Shown here piece by piece: positions 9,640-17,270 of a DNA stretch of 64,000 nucleotides (position 1 is its first letter; each line of letters starts with the position of its first letter). The notes beneath the pieces are model-generated. The model made no database searches, was not told the origin of the DNA, and saw nothing but the letters and a program-made list of their open reading frames with translations. Where the stretch lies: the NCBI RefSeq assembly GCF_013170825.1, contig NZ_CP033365.1:4538001-4602000 (forward strand), written 5' to 3'. Origin of the DNA: Mesorhizobium sp. NZP2298. GTDB lineage: Bacteria > Pseudomonadota > Alphaproteobacteria > Rhizobiales > Rhizobiaceae. Both the position numbers and the translations under genes were made by a program.

Positions 9640-9770
9640 CGCCCATCCCAATGGAGAGTGGATGTCCACTTACGCTCAGTCCCGGTAAGGCCCTGACCTC
9701 GTAGCGAGGCAGGGCGACAAAACCTGAAACCCCGTGCCGCGAAGCTTCGCGGCGGCGGCATTTTTCGTTT
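9640..9770 (+). ncRNA. Candidate small RNA ending in an intrinsic terminator
   Basis: The 282-base gap between divergent gatB and yjhX-like genes contains an 18-base perfect palindrome GCCGCGAAGCTTCGCGGC (9736-9753), followed by GGCGGCA and a T-rich tract (9761-9770). This is a terminator in the plus direction located before the next gene. It therefore ends something transcribed from about 9640, where a TATAGG -10-like hexamer lies at 9633-9638, and no ORF of useful length is present. The exact 5' end is a guess. Confidence 0.35.
9736..9770 (+). terminator. Rho-independent terminator upstream of yjhX-like gene
   Basis: Nine-base-pair arms GCCGCGAAG / CTTCGCGGC, followed by a short GC spacer and TTTTTCGTTTT. 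It lies only 19-50 bases before the yjhX-like ATG, so it either ends an upstream small RNA or attenuates the toxin-like gene. Confidence 0.6.
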
Positions 9771-9788
9771 TCCCGGAAAACTCTCCAC

Positions 9789-10046
9789 ATGGATATTTCG
9801 CGCACTGAACAGCGCATCCTGCACCTGCTCGCGCAGGGCGGACGCATTGAAATCGAAAAGAACCAGAAGAAACGGATCGCCTCCGTCAAATGCCTGACCC
9901 GCGATGGCTGGCACTATCCGGGCGTCGATCTCGACCTGTTTCGAAAGCTGAAACGCAAGAAGGCGGTTTCGTCGTCGGGCGGCGGCCCCTACCGCATCAC
10001 AAGGCGCGGGCTCGAACTCGTCCGCTCCGAGCTCGATAACAGATAG
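9789..10046 (+). CDS. YjhX-family (UPF0386) toxin-like protein
   Basis: 85 aa. It aligns by eye to the YjhX family along its full length: MDISRTEQRILHLLAQGGRI, then KKRIASVKCLTRDGWHYPG and YRITRRGLELVRSELDNR. The overall form is a winged-helix-like basic protein. YjhX is listed as a toxin of the YjhX/YjhQ pair in E. coli; no YjhQ-like antitoxin flanks it here, so a toxin role is not shown. It is preceded by a strong terminator-like hairpin. Confidence 0.9.
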   Translation: MDISRTEQRILHLLAQGGRIEIEKNQKKRIASVKCLTRDGWHYPGVDLDLFRKLKRKKAVSSSGGGPYRITRRGLELVRSELDNR

Positions 10047-10094
10047 CATATGGTTCCGCCGGTCGGGCTTCCGGCCGGCGGCTCCGTTCACCGC

Positions 10095-10526
10095 TCAGGC
10101 GGTGGCGATATAGGCCCTGATCTCGTCGGCCTCGCGCTCGACATCCTCGATGCGGCGCTTGACCACGTCGCCGATGGAGACGATGCCATCAAGCAGGCCG
10201 TCCTTTTCCACCGGCAGATGGCGGAAACGACCCCTTGTCATGATCTCCATCACCTCGTTGACGGTGTGGTTCTCGTTGCAGATCTTCACCTTCGGCGTCA
10301 TTGCTGAACGCACGGCGATATCAAGCGCGGCGCCGCCTTCCTTGGCGACGACCCGCACGATGTCGCGCTCCGACAGAATGCCGACGATCTTGCGATCGCC
10401 ATTGGTGATGACCAGCGCGCCGATCTTGTGTTCGGCCAGGATGCGGATGGCTTCGCTGAGCTTCTCGTTCGGCCCGAGCGTCAACACGTCGTGGCCTTTT
10501 CTTTCCAGAATTGCCTTAACCGTCAT
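10095..10526 (-). CDS. Tandem CBS-domain protein
   Basis: 143 aa from ATG at 10526, with GAGGAGGA just upstream; the longer frame to 10748 overlaps the rhomboid gene and is not needed. Two CBS modules are visible: residues of about 8-60 (LSEAIRILAEHKIGALVITN, GILSERDIVR) and 73-130 (TVNEVMEIMTRGRFRHLPV, GIVSIGDVVKRRIED). Paired CBS domains bind adenine nucleotides and act as energy sensors. Stand-alone versions like this are common in rhizobia, with no assigned partner. Confidence 0.93.
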   Translation of the reverse strand: MTVKAILERKGHDVLTLGPNEKLSEAIRILAEHKIGALVITNGDRKIVGILSERDIVRVVAKEGGAALDIAVRSAMTPKVKICNENHTVNEVMEIMTRGRFRHLPVEKDGLLDGIVSIGDVVKRRIEDVEREADEIRAYIATA

Positions 10527-10614
10527 GGCGTCCTCCTCTGCTTCGCCTGCCGGCCCCCTGCCCAGACCGGCTTTCACGTAAGAGTGAACATCGTGCGCCG
10601 TGATCGGTTGCATT

Positions 10615-11373
10615 TCAAGTGCGGCGGTCGGCGGTCTCCCATTCGGGGGGCTGCCATCGCCGGTCGAACCAGCGCAGGCCGAAGAAGCCGGCGACGAAGC
10701 CGCCAATATGGGCCTCCCAAGCGATCTGTCCGTCCACTCCGGGCGCAAAGCCGAGCAAGCCGGTGGCGAGATTGATGATCATCCACACGGCGAGAAAGAT
10801 CACGACGCCGCGCAAGCGCAATACGACCGCGATCGGCAGCACGGGGCCAGCGAAGGCAGCCTTGCCGGCCGATCGGTCTGTGCGAAAACCGAAACGCGCC
10901 GCAGCCCCCATCATGCCTGATATGGCGCCGGATGCGCCGACCAGTGGTGCCTCGCCATATGGGTGCATGGCCCAGAAAAGCGCCACGGAAGCCAGTCCGG
11001 TGGCCGCAAAGAACAGGGCGAACCAGAACCCGCCGAGACGATTGGCCAGTGGCGAGCCAAAGGCGGCGAGCCAGACCATATTGATGGCGATATGCGCAAA
11101 ACCGCCATGCATGAAGGCATAGGTGAAGGGCCGCGTGAGCAGGAACCAGTCGAAGCCGTATTGGCCGGTGTAGAGGACGGGAATGAAGGCCCCGTCGTAC
11201 AACAGCGTCATCTGTTGCGCGTCGTTCAGCACATATTGCTGCAGCAGGAAAACGACCACGCAAATGCCGATCACCGCCAGCACGACGGGCGGCAGATTGA
11301 ACACCGGCTCGCGCCGGGGCTCCGGCATCGGTTCGGCGCGTTCGGCCTCGGAAGGATCTTGCGGTTCACTCAT
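10615..11373 (-). CDS. Rhomboid-family intramembrane serine protease
   Basis: 252 aa from ATG at 11373 (MSEPQDPSE). Six hydrophobic segments are visible, starting with FNLPPVVLAVIGICVVVFLL. The catalytic serine is in GASGAISGMMG (loop 4 of the rhomboid fold), and the catalytic His is in AHIGGFVAGFFG near the C terminus. HGGFAHIAINM supplies the conserved HxxxN of TM2. It acts within the inner membrane on transmembrane substrates that cannot be predicted here. Three direct repeats lie just upstream of the start. Confidence 0.92.
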   Translation of the reverse strand: MSEPQDPSEAERAEPMPEPRREPVFNLPPVVLAVIGICVVVFLLQQYVLNDAQQMTLLYDGAFIPVLYTGQYGFDWFLLTRPFTYAFMHGGFAHIAINMVWLAAFGSPLANRLGGFWFALFFAATGLASVALFWAMHPYGEAPLVGASGAISGMMGAAARFGFRTDRSAGKAAFAGPVLPIAVVLRLRGVVIFLAVWMIINLATGLLGFAPGVDGQIAWEAHIGGFVAGFFGLRWFDRRWQPPEWETADRRT

Positions 11374-11793
11374 CTGCAATCGCACTCTGCTGGTTCGATC
11401 TGGGGGCCGGTTCGATCTGGGCTGGTTCGATCTGGCCAGCATCTAGATCATGGTCAATGGAACCGCAAACAGCGAATCGCCCTGGTGCGAATCAAAAAAG
11501 AAGCCGTCCAAGGTTTCCCTTGAACGGCCTGTCGAGCCCCCTGCTCCCCTAAAACTCTTGACTGAAGTGCTGCCGATCGTCGCGAAACGACCGCTTCTGG
11601 AGTGGTTTTGGTGTGCCACAGGGCCTGCCTGGGCGCAACGTAAACCAGTTGTTAACCTTAACGGCCCCGACCCGTGAACAAGTGTTAACGACGCTGGCAC
11701 GCTTCCTGCTCCGCAACGCATGTAGGTCATCGGAGGGCGCCCTTCTGTTCACCGATGGGACATCAGACGACAGAATGCGCGGAGCAGCATACC
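11374..11793. other. Intergenic region with three direct repeats, divergent promoters
   Basis: This 420-base gap separates the rhomboid gene (leftward) from the PAS gene (rightward). It contains three copies of GGTTCGATCTGG (11392-11403, 11409-11420, 11424-11435). The rest shows no convincing gene; short frames on both strands have no ribosome binding site or recognisable protein pattern. Confidence 0.6.
11392..11435. repeat. Triple direct repeat GGTTCGATCTGG
   Basis: Three exact 12-base copies with start-to-start spacings of 17 and 15 bases, ending 19 bases before the rhomboid start codon on the minus strand. They could be a multi-site operator or a replication-slippage array. No spacer or repeat palindromy suggests CRISPR. 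Confidence 0.8.
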
Positions 11794-12426
11794 ATGAACC
11801 AAAACGGATCGATCACGCTGTTCCATTATTGGAACCGCCTGCGTGATGGACGCCCTGCCCCGAAGCGATCGGAAGTCGAACCGGCCGATATCAAGTCGCT
11901 GCTGGCCGATACGTTCATCCTGGAAAGGGACACCCGCGGGCAACCCGTGTTCCGCCTGGCTGGTACCAGGCTCTGCGCCTGCTATGGCCGCGAACTCAAG
12001 GGCTTTTCCTTCCCGTCACTGTGGCGCGAGAAGGACCAGCGCCTGGTTTCAAGGCTGATTCACGGGGTTTTCGATCAAAAATCGGTCGTGTTGATCATAT
12101 TCGAGGGCTTCAGCCGCAACGGCCGCTCGAACAAGTTCGAACTGCTTGCCTTGCCGCTCGACGGCGGCATCGAAAACCAGCGCTGCCTCGGCGTGGTCAG
12201 CGCCGTGGAAAAGCCATTCTGGCTTGGTGCCGACCCGATCACGGACGCACTGATCGATTCGATCCGTGTCATCGATCCGGAGAAAGAACTGCTCAACAAC
12301 CGTCCGGCAATCGACGTCCCCTCGCTTGTTCCAGCAGAACTCGATGCGCCCGATACGATCTCGGCGCTTGGCCGGGCGCGCCGCATCCGCCATCTCGTCG
12401 TCTTCGACGGCGGGCGCGAGGAATAG
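11794..12426 (+). CDS. PAS-domain (PAS_5-like) sensor protein
   Basis: 210 aa from ATG at 11794. The single recognisable domain (residues of about 5-130) follows the alphaproteobacterial PAS_5-like pattern: LFHYWNRLRDGRPAPKRSEV, IKSLLADTFILERD, PVFRLAGTRLCACYGRELKG and FELLALPLDGG. No kinase, GGDEF or HTH output is present, so it is probably a cytoplasmic adaptor or ligand sensor. A PilZ protein follows in the same direction, which suggests a link to c-di-GMP signalling, but this is inference. Confidence 0.8.
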   Translation: MNQNGSITLFHYWNRLRDGRPAPKRSEVEPADIKSLLADTFILERDTRGQPVFRLAGTRLCACYGRELKGFSFPSLWREKDQRLVSRLIHGVFDQKSVVLIIFEGFSRNGRSNKFELLALPLDGGIENQRCLGVVSAVEKPFWLGADPITDALIDSIRVIDPEKELLNNRPAIDVPSLVPAELDAPDTISALGRARRIRHLVVFDGGREE

Positions 12427-12546
12427 TTGATCATCCCACGGGTCCCGCAGGCTCGTTTTTCCCCTTTGTTAACCCGCTTTGTTGTAATTCTCCGATGAAG
12501 TCCTTCGCATCGACGCGCGGGAATGCCAAACGGGGTGTAGGCAGTC

Positions 12547-13164
12547 ATGAGGTCAGCGGCGGTCGATTACGCGCCGTCCCAAGCTGAAAGGCGCAACTTT
12601 CAGCGCGTCCGGGTCAAGATATACGGGCGATTCATGCTGGAAGACCGCACCGAGCATCCTTGCCAGGTCGTCGACATGTCGCCCGGCAACGTTGCGCTCC
12701 GCACCGATCGCGTCGGCATGCCCGGCGAAAAGGTGATCGCCTATATCGACCATATCGGCCGCATCGAAGGCGTCGTCACACGCACGCTGCAGGACGGCTT
12801 CGCGATGACGGTGATTGCGTCCGACCGCAAGAAGGACAAGCTGGCGGCGCAGTTGACCTGGCTTGCCAACAAACACGAACTCGACCTGCCGGAAGATCGT
12901 CGCCACGAGCGCGTCGCGCCGCGCAACCCGACCAGCGTGCTGCAGCTCACCGACGGCCGTCAATACCAGTGCCGGATCATCGATCTGTCGCTGTCGGGCG
13001 CGGCGATCGAGATCGACGTCAAGCCGGCGATCGGCGTCCAGGTCATGCTGGGCACCATGCGTGGCCAGATCGTTCGTCATTTCGAGGATGGCGTGGCCAT
13101 CGAATTCGCCGTCATTCAACGTCCTGAAACGCTCGATTCCGAATTCAACACGCCCCGCGCCTGA
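12547..13164 (+). CDS. Tandem PilZ-domain protein, probable c-di-GMP receptor
   Basis: 205 aa with two PilZ modules. The first begins AERRNFQRVRVKIYGRF and contains CQVVDMSPGNVALRTD. The second begins DRRHERVAPRNP and contains CRIIDLSLSGAAIEID. Both modules show the PilZ Arg-rich and (D/N)xSxxG signatures; the first has MSPGN rather than DxSxxG-A, so it may bind weakly. PilZ proteins bind c-di-GMP and regulate motility or exopolysaccharide. A strong terminator follows. Confidence 0.9.
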   Translation: MRSAAVDYAPSQAERRNFQRVRVKIYGRFMLEDRTEHPCQVVDMSPGNVALRTDRVGMPGEKVIAYIDHIGRIEGVVTRTLQDGFAMTVIASDRKKDKLAAQLTWLANKHELDLPEDRRHERVAPRNPTSVLQLTDGRQYQCRIIDLSLSGAAIEIDVKPAIGVQVMLGTMRGQIVRHFEDGVAIEFAVIQRPETLDSEFNTPRA

Positions 13165-13183
13165 CCGGCACGGACAGGCAATC

Positions 13184-13210
13184 AAACCGGCCCTTCGTGG
13201 CCGGTTTTTT
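13184..13210 (+). terminator. Rho-independent terminator after the PilZ gene
   Basis: Nine-base-pair stem AAACCGGCC (13184-13192) / GGCCGGTTT (13199-13207) with a CTTCGT-type loop, ending in six T residues. It lies 20 bases after the PilZ stop codon. Confidence 0.9.
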
Positions 13211-13319
13211 GTTGCGGCAAAGGCCTTGAAAACTCTCGGAAGCGGCTGAACCGCGCGGGCAGCGCGGGGCGGCCGTCCGCGCCCTCCTGGCGCAAAGGCC
13301 TCACGCTTTTGATAAGCCA

Positions 13320-13430
13320 GCAATCCAAACAATTAAATACTAAAATGATTCAAATTTTATGTTTATTCTACTGGCGTTTTACTTAAAGTCTGCTTCGCGC
13401 TTTTGCGTCAAATAAATCCACATGTGGCAA
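13320..13430 (+). promoter_or_regulatory. AT-rich upstream region of the BTLCP gene with a CCACATGTGG palindrome
   Basis: A markedly AT-rich tract (about 13322-13390) in otherwise GC-rich DNA precedes the peptidase gene. A 10-base palindrome CCACATGTGG (13418-13427) lies 30 bases before the start codon. AT-rich promoters in rhizobia are often targets of H-NS-like or MucR/Ros regulators; that is inference. Confidence 0.4.
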
Positions 13431-13457
13431 TGTCTCCTTCGAACGGGGAGACTAGAA

Positions 13458-14066
13458 ATGAAAAAAACGAGGGGCAAGCTGTTGCTGATGGCAATGGCGA
13501 TGCAGCTTTCCGCCTGGGGATCAGCATATGCCGCGGGACCGGCCTATATGCACACCGGCGGCCGTACCACGCAGCCTGTTGGCCATTACGAATTCTGCCA
13601 GCGCATCCCTGGCGAATGCAACGAGAAGACGCCCAAGGGCGCGCCGGTCGACCTGAGCCGCAAACTCTGGGCAACGATCGTCAGCATCAACAATTCGGTC
13701 AATACCCGCATCAAGCCGCGCACCGACATGGAAAATTACGGTGTCGAGGAGTACTGGGCCTATCCCGACAACGGCTATGGCGATTGCGAGGACTATGCGC
13801 TGGAGAAGCGCCGCGAACTGATCGACGCAGGCATGCCGGCGGGTGATCTGCTGATGACGGTTGCGCGCCAGCCCAATGGCGACGGCCACGCCGTACTGAC
13901 CGTACGCACCAGCCTCGGCGAGTTCATCCTCGACAATCTGGAAACCAAAGTGCTGTCCTGGACGGACACCGACTACACCTATCTCAAGCGTCAATCGACG
14001 GAAAATTCCGGCGTTTGGGTGACGATCAACGACGGTCGTTCCGACGCGGTCGCCAGCGTCCGCTAG
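13458..14066 (+). CDS. Transglutaminase-like cysteine peptidase (BTLCP family), exported
   Basis: 202 aa from ATG at 13458, with AGGGGAGA-like sequence upstream. A signal peptide is clear (KKTRGKLLLMAMAMQLSAWG, then SAYA). The catalytic triad is visible: Cys in GDCEDYALEK, His in GDGHAVLTV and Asp in FILDNLE. This is the bacterial transglutaminase-like cysteine peptidase family that includes LapG, the periplasmic protease that releases adhesins in response to c-di-GMP. The neighbouring PilZ gene makes a surface-protein processing role attractive but unproven. Confidence 0.92.
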   Translation: MKKTRGKLLLMAMAMQLSAWGSAYAAGPAYMHTGGRTTQPVGHYEFCQRIPGECNEKTPKGAPVDLSRKLWATIVSINNSVNTRIKPRTDMENYGVEEYWAYPDNGYGDCEDYALEKRRELIDAGMPAGDLLMTVARQPNGDGHAVLTVRTSLGEFILDNLETKVLSWTDTDYTYLKRQSTENSGVWVTINDGRSDAVASVR

Positions 14067-14150
14067 AGCGCCAGTGCATGTCGCCCAAAGGGGCAGCGGT
14101 TTTGCGGCATGCATGCAACAGAAATTAAGCGCGTCGCGACGCGCTTAAGG
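14066..14150. repeat. Rhizobial intergenic palindromic repeat, copy 1
   Basis: Contains GTGCATGTCGCCCAAA, then CAGCGGTTTTGCGGCATGCA, then a GCGCGTCGCGACGCGC palindrome. The same pattern in inverse orientation occurs at 33027-33123. Elements with these arms are interspersed between genes in many rhizobial genomes. Confidence 0.7.
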
Positions 14151-14199
14151 AGAAACCCGGTCGAGTCCCCACCCTCCCGTCCCCAACGACCGGGTCAAA

Positions 14200-14228
14200 G
14201 GAGCCGGCCCCGTCCCCGGGCCGGCTCC
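14200..14228. repeat. Strong GC hairpin before the NYN gene
   Basis: Eleven-base-pair perfect stem GGAGCCGGCCC (14200-14210) / GGGCCGGCTCC (14218-14228), with no T-run on the plus side. It may end transcription from the BTLCP gene in a Rho-assisted way, or act as a processing barrier upstream of the NYN gene. Confidence 0.6.
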
Positions 14229-14325
14229 GCCATTTCTGGGATGGCTGCTAAAATTGATCCAATTTCCATGGCATGGTGCATTCGCGCCGCCATATCTCCA
14301 GAAGATATCAGCAGCAGGAGGCCTT

Positions 14326-15078
14326 ATGCCGACCGAAGCTCGATCACCGCGCCTTGCGGTTCTTATCGACGCGGACAACACCTCCGCCAAGATTGCCGAC
14401 GGTTTGTTCGAGGAGATCGCAAAGATCGGCGAGGCCAGCGTGCGCCGTATATATGGCGACTTCTCCAGCACACGGTCCAAGAGTTGGGCAGACATATTGG
14501 CGAAGCACGCGATCATTCCGCAGCAGCAGTTCGCTTATACCACTGGCAAGAATGCTTCCGATATTACACTGGTGATCGACGCGATGGACCTGCTCCATAG
14601 CGGCCGTTTCGACGGTTTCTGCCTGGTTTCTTCCGACAGCGATTTCACGCGGCTTGCCGCGCGCATACGCGAACAGGGTGTCGATGTCTTCGGGTTCGGA
14701 GAGCAGAAAACCCCGGAGAGCTTTCGGCAAGCTTGCCGCCGGTTCATCTACACCGAAAACCTTCTGCGTGGCCCGGCGAACATCCCGGACGCCATGCCCG
14801 CATCGAAGCCGCTTCAATCATCCAGTGCCGCGCTGCCGATACTCAAGAAAGTCATCGGCCAGATGGACAGCGAAGATGGCTGGGTGCTGCTCGGCACGTT
14901 CGGAAAGCAGCTCTCGAACCTCTTCTCCGACTTTGACCCTCGCACCTATGGTTTCGGCAAGCTGAGTGACCTGGTGAGGAATACAGCCGAATTCGAAATC
15001 GAAGCGCCCAAAGGGGGAGCCATGCGCATTCGAATCAAGCCTGCGACCGTGAGGAAGGGAAAAAACAAATCCGCCTGA
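14326..15078 (+). CDS. NYN-domain ribonuclease-like protein with C-terminal OST-HTH/LOTUS domain
   Basis: 250 aa from ATG at 14326, preceded by GCAGGAGG. The N-terminal NYN (PIN-like) domain shows the acidic metal-binding residues in LAVLIDADNTSAK, ASDITLVIDAMDLLH and FCLVSSDSDFTRLAARIRE. The C-terminal 75 residues (ILKKVIGQMDSEDGWVLLG, then DPRTYGFGKLSDLVRNT) fit an OST-HTH/LOTUS RNA-binding fold. This is the MARF1/limkain-like architecture found in many bacteria. An RNA-cleaving role is expected, but targets are unknown. Confidence 0.9.
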   Translation: MPTEARSPRLAVLIDADNTSAKIADGLFEEIAKIGEASVRRIYGDFSSTRSKSWADILAKHAIIPQQQFAYTTGKNASDITLVIDAMDLLHSGRFDGFCLVSSDSDFTRLAARIREQGVDVFGFGEQKTPESFRQACRRFIYTENLLRGPANIPDAMPASKPLQSSSAALPILKKVIGQMDSEDGWVLLGTFGKQLSNLFSDFDPRTYGFGKLSDLVRNTAEFEIEAPKGGAMRIRIKPATVRKGKNKSA

Positions 15079-15124
15079 TCCATGGGGACTGCCGTCCTCG
15101 CAACCTGCCGGTTGGATCGTGACC

Positions 15125-15652
15125 TCAAAGCTTCTTCAGCCCCGCCATGAAGCGTTTGCCGTTGGCGACGTAGTGCGCGGCCGAGCCGCGCAGCCTGGCG
15201 ACGGCCGCGTCGTCCAGCACCCTGATCGCCTTGGCCGGCGAGCCGACGATCAGCGAATTGTCGGGAAATTCCTTGCCTTCGGTGACCAGCGCGCCGGCGC
15301 CAACGAGCGAATTCCTGCCGATCCTGGCGCCGTTCAGCACGATGGCGCCCATGCCGATCAGACTGTTGTCGCCGATGGTGCAGCCATGCAGCATGGCCCG
15401 ATGGCCGATCGTGCAGCCCTCGCCGATGGTGAGCGGGAAACCGGGATCGGTGTGCATGACCGTGTGTTCCTGCACATTGGTGTCGGCGCCGATGACGACA
15501 GGTTCGTTGTCGCCGCGAATGACGACGCCGAACCAGAAGCCGGCGTTGCGGCCGACCCTGATGTCACCGATCAGCGTCGCGTCGGGCGCGATCCAGTTCG
15601 ACCCCGCGTCTGCGAAGCTGGGCTCCGTTCCTTCGATCGCATAAAGCGGCAT
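15125..15652 (-). CDS. Gamma-class carbonic anhydrase-like hexapeptide protein
   Basis: 175 aa left-handed beta-helix protein with repeated hexapeptides (DATLIGDIRVGRNAGFWFGV, VIRGDNEPVVIGADTNVQE). The metal-binding histidines are in HTVMHTDPGFPL and CTIGHRAMLHGCTIG. This is the YrdA/gamma-CA-like family, usually trimeric and zinc- or iron-binding; catalytic activity is not proven for most members. It is convergent with the NYN gene. Confidence 0.93.
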   Translation of the reverse strand: MPLYAIEGTEPSFADAGSNWIAPDATLIGDIRVGRNAGFWFGVVIRGDNEPVVIGADTNVQEHTVMHTDPGFPLTIGEGCTIGHRAMLHGCTIGDNSLIGMGAIVLNGARIGRNSLVGAGALVTEGKEFPDNSLIVGSPAKAIRVLDDAAVARLRGSAAHYVANGKRFMAGLKKL

Positions 15653-15671
15653 TGTCGGTCTCCGAATCGTC

Positions 15672-16007
15672 TCAGATGCCGGACCCTAGGAGACGGATCG
15701 TCCATGAGGCAATGGCAAGCACGACGATGCCCAATGCCAAGGACCAGGCGATCGCCGTGCAGCCGCATGATAGGAGCGCGACTGTCGAAATACGGCCCTC
15801 ACGCCGGGCATCGAGGGCAGCGTTGACCAGCATGAACGGCCCGGCGCCAGCCGTAGCCGCCAGCGAGCGCAGCACATGCGAGGGCGACACATAGGGCTCG
15901 GCAAAGGCGACCTTGCGGCCTGACATAAGTTCCATCGCCGAGCCCGCCAGCCCGCAAACCGTCAACCCGACAAGAAATGCAAACAGGAGGAGTTCCATCT
16001 GGGCCAT
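15672..16007 (-). CDS. Small membrane protein of unknown function
   Basis: 111 aa from ATG at 16007 (MAQMELLLF); an alternative start is MELLLFAF at 15998. Three hydrophobic stretches are visible: residues 4-22 (LLLFAFLVGLTVCGLAG), about 50-65 (AATAGAGPFMLVNAAL) and 80-105 (ALLSCGCTAIAWSLALGIVV). Sequence style is like a conserved rhizobial membrane family, but I cannot name it. It lies 19 bases upstream of the gamma-CA gene on the same strand, so co-transcription is likely. Confidence 0.6.
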   Translation of the reverse strand: MAQMELLLFAFLVGLTVCGLAGSAMELMSGRKVAFAEPYVSPSHVLRSLAATAGAGPFMLVNAALDARREGRISTVALLSCGCTAIAWSLALGIVVLAIASWTIRLLGSGI

Positions 16008-16120
16008 CTTAACCTTGCATTTACCATGAAATCGCACAGTCGTTTCAGGAAGGCTGCAAGAGCCGTGCCGTGCGATGTGTGCCGCCGAGGCACAGGTGGG
16101 ATGGCGGACGGGCGGTTGGG

Positions 16121-16864
16121 ATGAGGACCGAGATGAAGCAGGCAGCGATCGCCGACGGCCCGGAACTCACCGTGGTCGATTCCATGCTGATGAAGCGGGT
16201 ATTCTACGCCTTCGCCGCACTTGCCTTGCTGTCCGTCGCGATCAGCCTTGGCGGCAAATGGTTCGGCCATTCGATCGCCATGGCCGGGTACACGGATGAT
16301 CCGACCATCCGCCAGGTCGTGATCGGCAACAATGTCATCGCGGTGCCGGCCAATTTCATCCGTTTCGCCCAGGCCCGGCGCGACGGCATCGCCACGCGTC
16401 TCGACCTTTATCTGCGTTATCCCCAGATGGACGGCTACAGCGAGGCGGCTCGCGACGATTTCAACCACTCGGAAGCCAACAGGAACATCGTCTTCCTTTC
16501 CTTCGAACAACAGATGATGTCGCGCGACATGAGTGGCCGATTCGCGCCGATCTACAGCGCGCTCATCGTCCAGCCCGGCATTCCGGGACCTGGCGGCACG
16601 ACGGTCTACGGTTTCAACGAGAAATCAGGCTATCTGAACGAGGTGCTGGTGGTCGGCAAGCGCCCGGGCAAGGATCCCTTCGTGGCCCGCTGCCTGAGCG
16701 GGCCGAGTGCCGATCAATCGCTGGCGCCTTGCGAGCGGGACGTCCATGTCGGCAACGATCTCAGCCTCACCTACCGTTTTCCCAAGGAATTCCTCGGCGA
16801 CTGGCAGACGCTCGACGCGGCGATCACGGCCGAGGCCGGGCGATTCCTGAAGACCGGACATTGA
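16121..16864 (+). CDS. Single-pass membrane-anchored protein of unknown function
   Basis: 247 aa from ATG at 16121 (MRTEMKQ); ATG at 16133 is an alternative. One transmembrane segment near residues 24-42 (VFYAFAALALLSVAISLGG) is followed by a periplasmic domain of about 200 residues. That domain includes NNVIAVPANFIRFAQARRDG and RLDLYLRYPQMDGYS. Two cysteines (ARCLSGP, APCERD) in the periplasmic part could form a disulfide. I do not recognise the family. It ends at a strong bidirectional terminator. Confidence 0.7.
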   Translation: MRTEMKQAAIADGPELTVVDSMLMKRVFYAFAALALLSVAISLGGKWFGHSIAMAGYTDDPTIRQVVIGNNVIAVPANFIRFAQARRDGIATRLDLYLRYPQMDGYSEAARDDFNHSEANRNIVFLSFEQQMMSRDMSGRFAPIYSALIVQPGIPGPGGTTVYGFNEKSGYLNEVLVVGKRPGKDPFVARCLSGPSADQSLAPCERDVHVGNDLSLTYRFPKEFLGDWQTLDAAITAEAGRFLKTGH

Positions 16865-16868
16865 CAGC

Positions 16869-16901
16869 AAAGACAGGCCACGCCCGGCGCGGCCTGTCTT
16901 T
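16869..16901. terminator. Bidirectional intrinsic terminator
   Basis: Perfect 11-base-pair stem AAAGACAGGCC (16869-16879) / GGCCTGTCTTT (16891-16901) between two convergent genes, with A and T ends on both sides. It serves the membrane-anchored protein gene and the DUF3126 gene. Confidence 0.85.
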
Positions 16902-16912
16902 GGATTGCGGGC

Positions 16913-17116
16913 TCAGCCCAGATCGATGTCGAGGATCGCCATCGAGAAATTGTAGTCGCCGTCATCCTCGTCCTTGAAGACGATGCCGAGGAACTCGTCG
17001 CCGACATAGACTTCGGCCGAATCTTCCTTGCGCGGCCGTGCCTTGACCTCAAGCTTGGGGTTCTGGAAGACGCGCTTGAAATAGGCGTCGAGCTTTCTGA
17101 TTTCGTCCGGCTTCAA
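16913..17116 (-). CDS. DUF3126 family protein
   Basis: 67 aa from a TTG start at 17116 (translated MKPDEIRKLDAYFKRVF), preceded by GGAGAAG. The conserved body is KLEVKARPRKEDSAEVYVGD, FLGIVFKDEDDGDYNFSMAI. DUF3126 is a small cytoplasmic alphaproteobacterial family of unknown function, commonly downstream of cysE as here. The frame remains open further upstream, but that part is non-coding in style. Confidence 0.85.
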   Translation of the reverse strand: MKPDEIRKLDAYFKRVFQNPKLEVKARPRKEDSAEVYVGDEFLGIVFKDEDDGDYNFSMAILDIDLG

Positions 17117-17270
17117 CAGTCTTCTCCGATCATCGGGCTTGCTGGTTTGAAGGGCGCTTCTGGCACGTCGACAATGGCGATGTAAAGGCAAGCCGGCCGT
17201 ATTGCACCGGGAGCGACAGCGCCACCGGTCAAATCGCAACAACGCCGGACAGCGCGCCGGCGCGGAAAAA

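Noticed and set aside
11392..11435. Three direct repeats considered as a CRISPR array
   Set aside because: Repeat units are 12 bases with 3-5-base spacers, far too short, and there are no cas genes in the window.
11450..11677. 75-codon plus-strand frame upstream of the PAS gene
   Set aside because: No ribosome binding site, mixed composition and no protein pattern; treated as intergenic.
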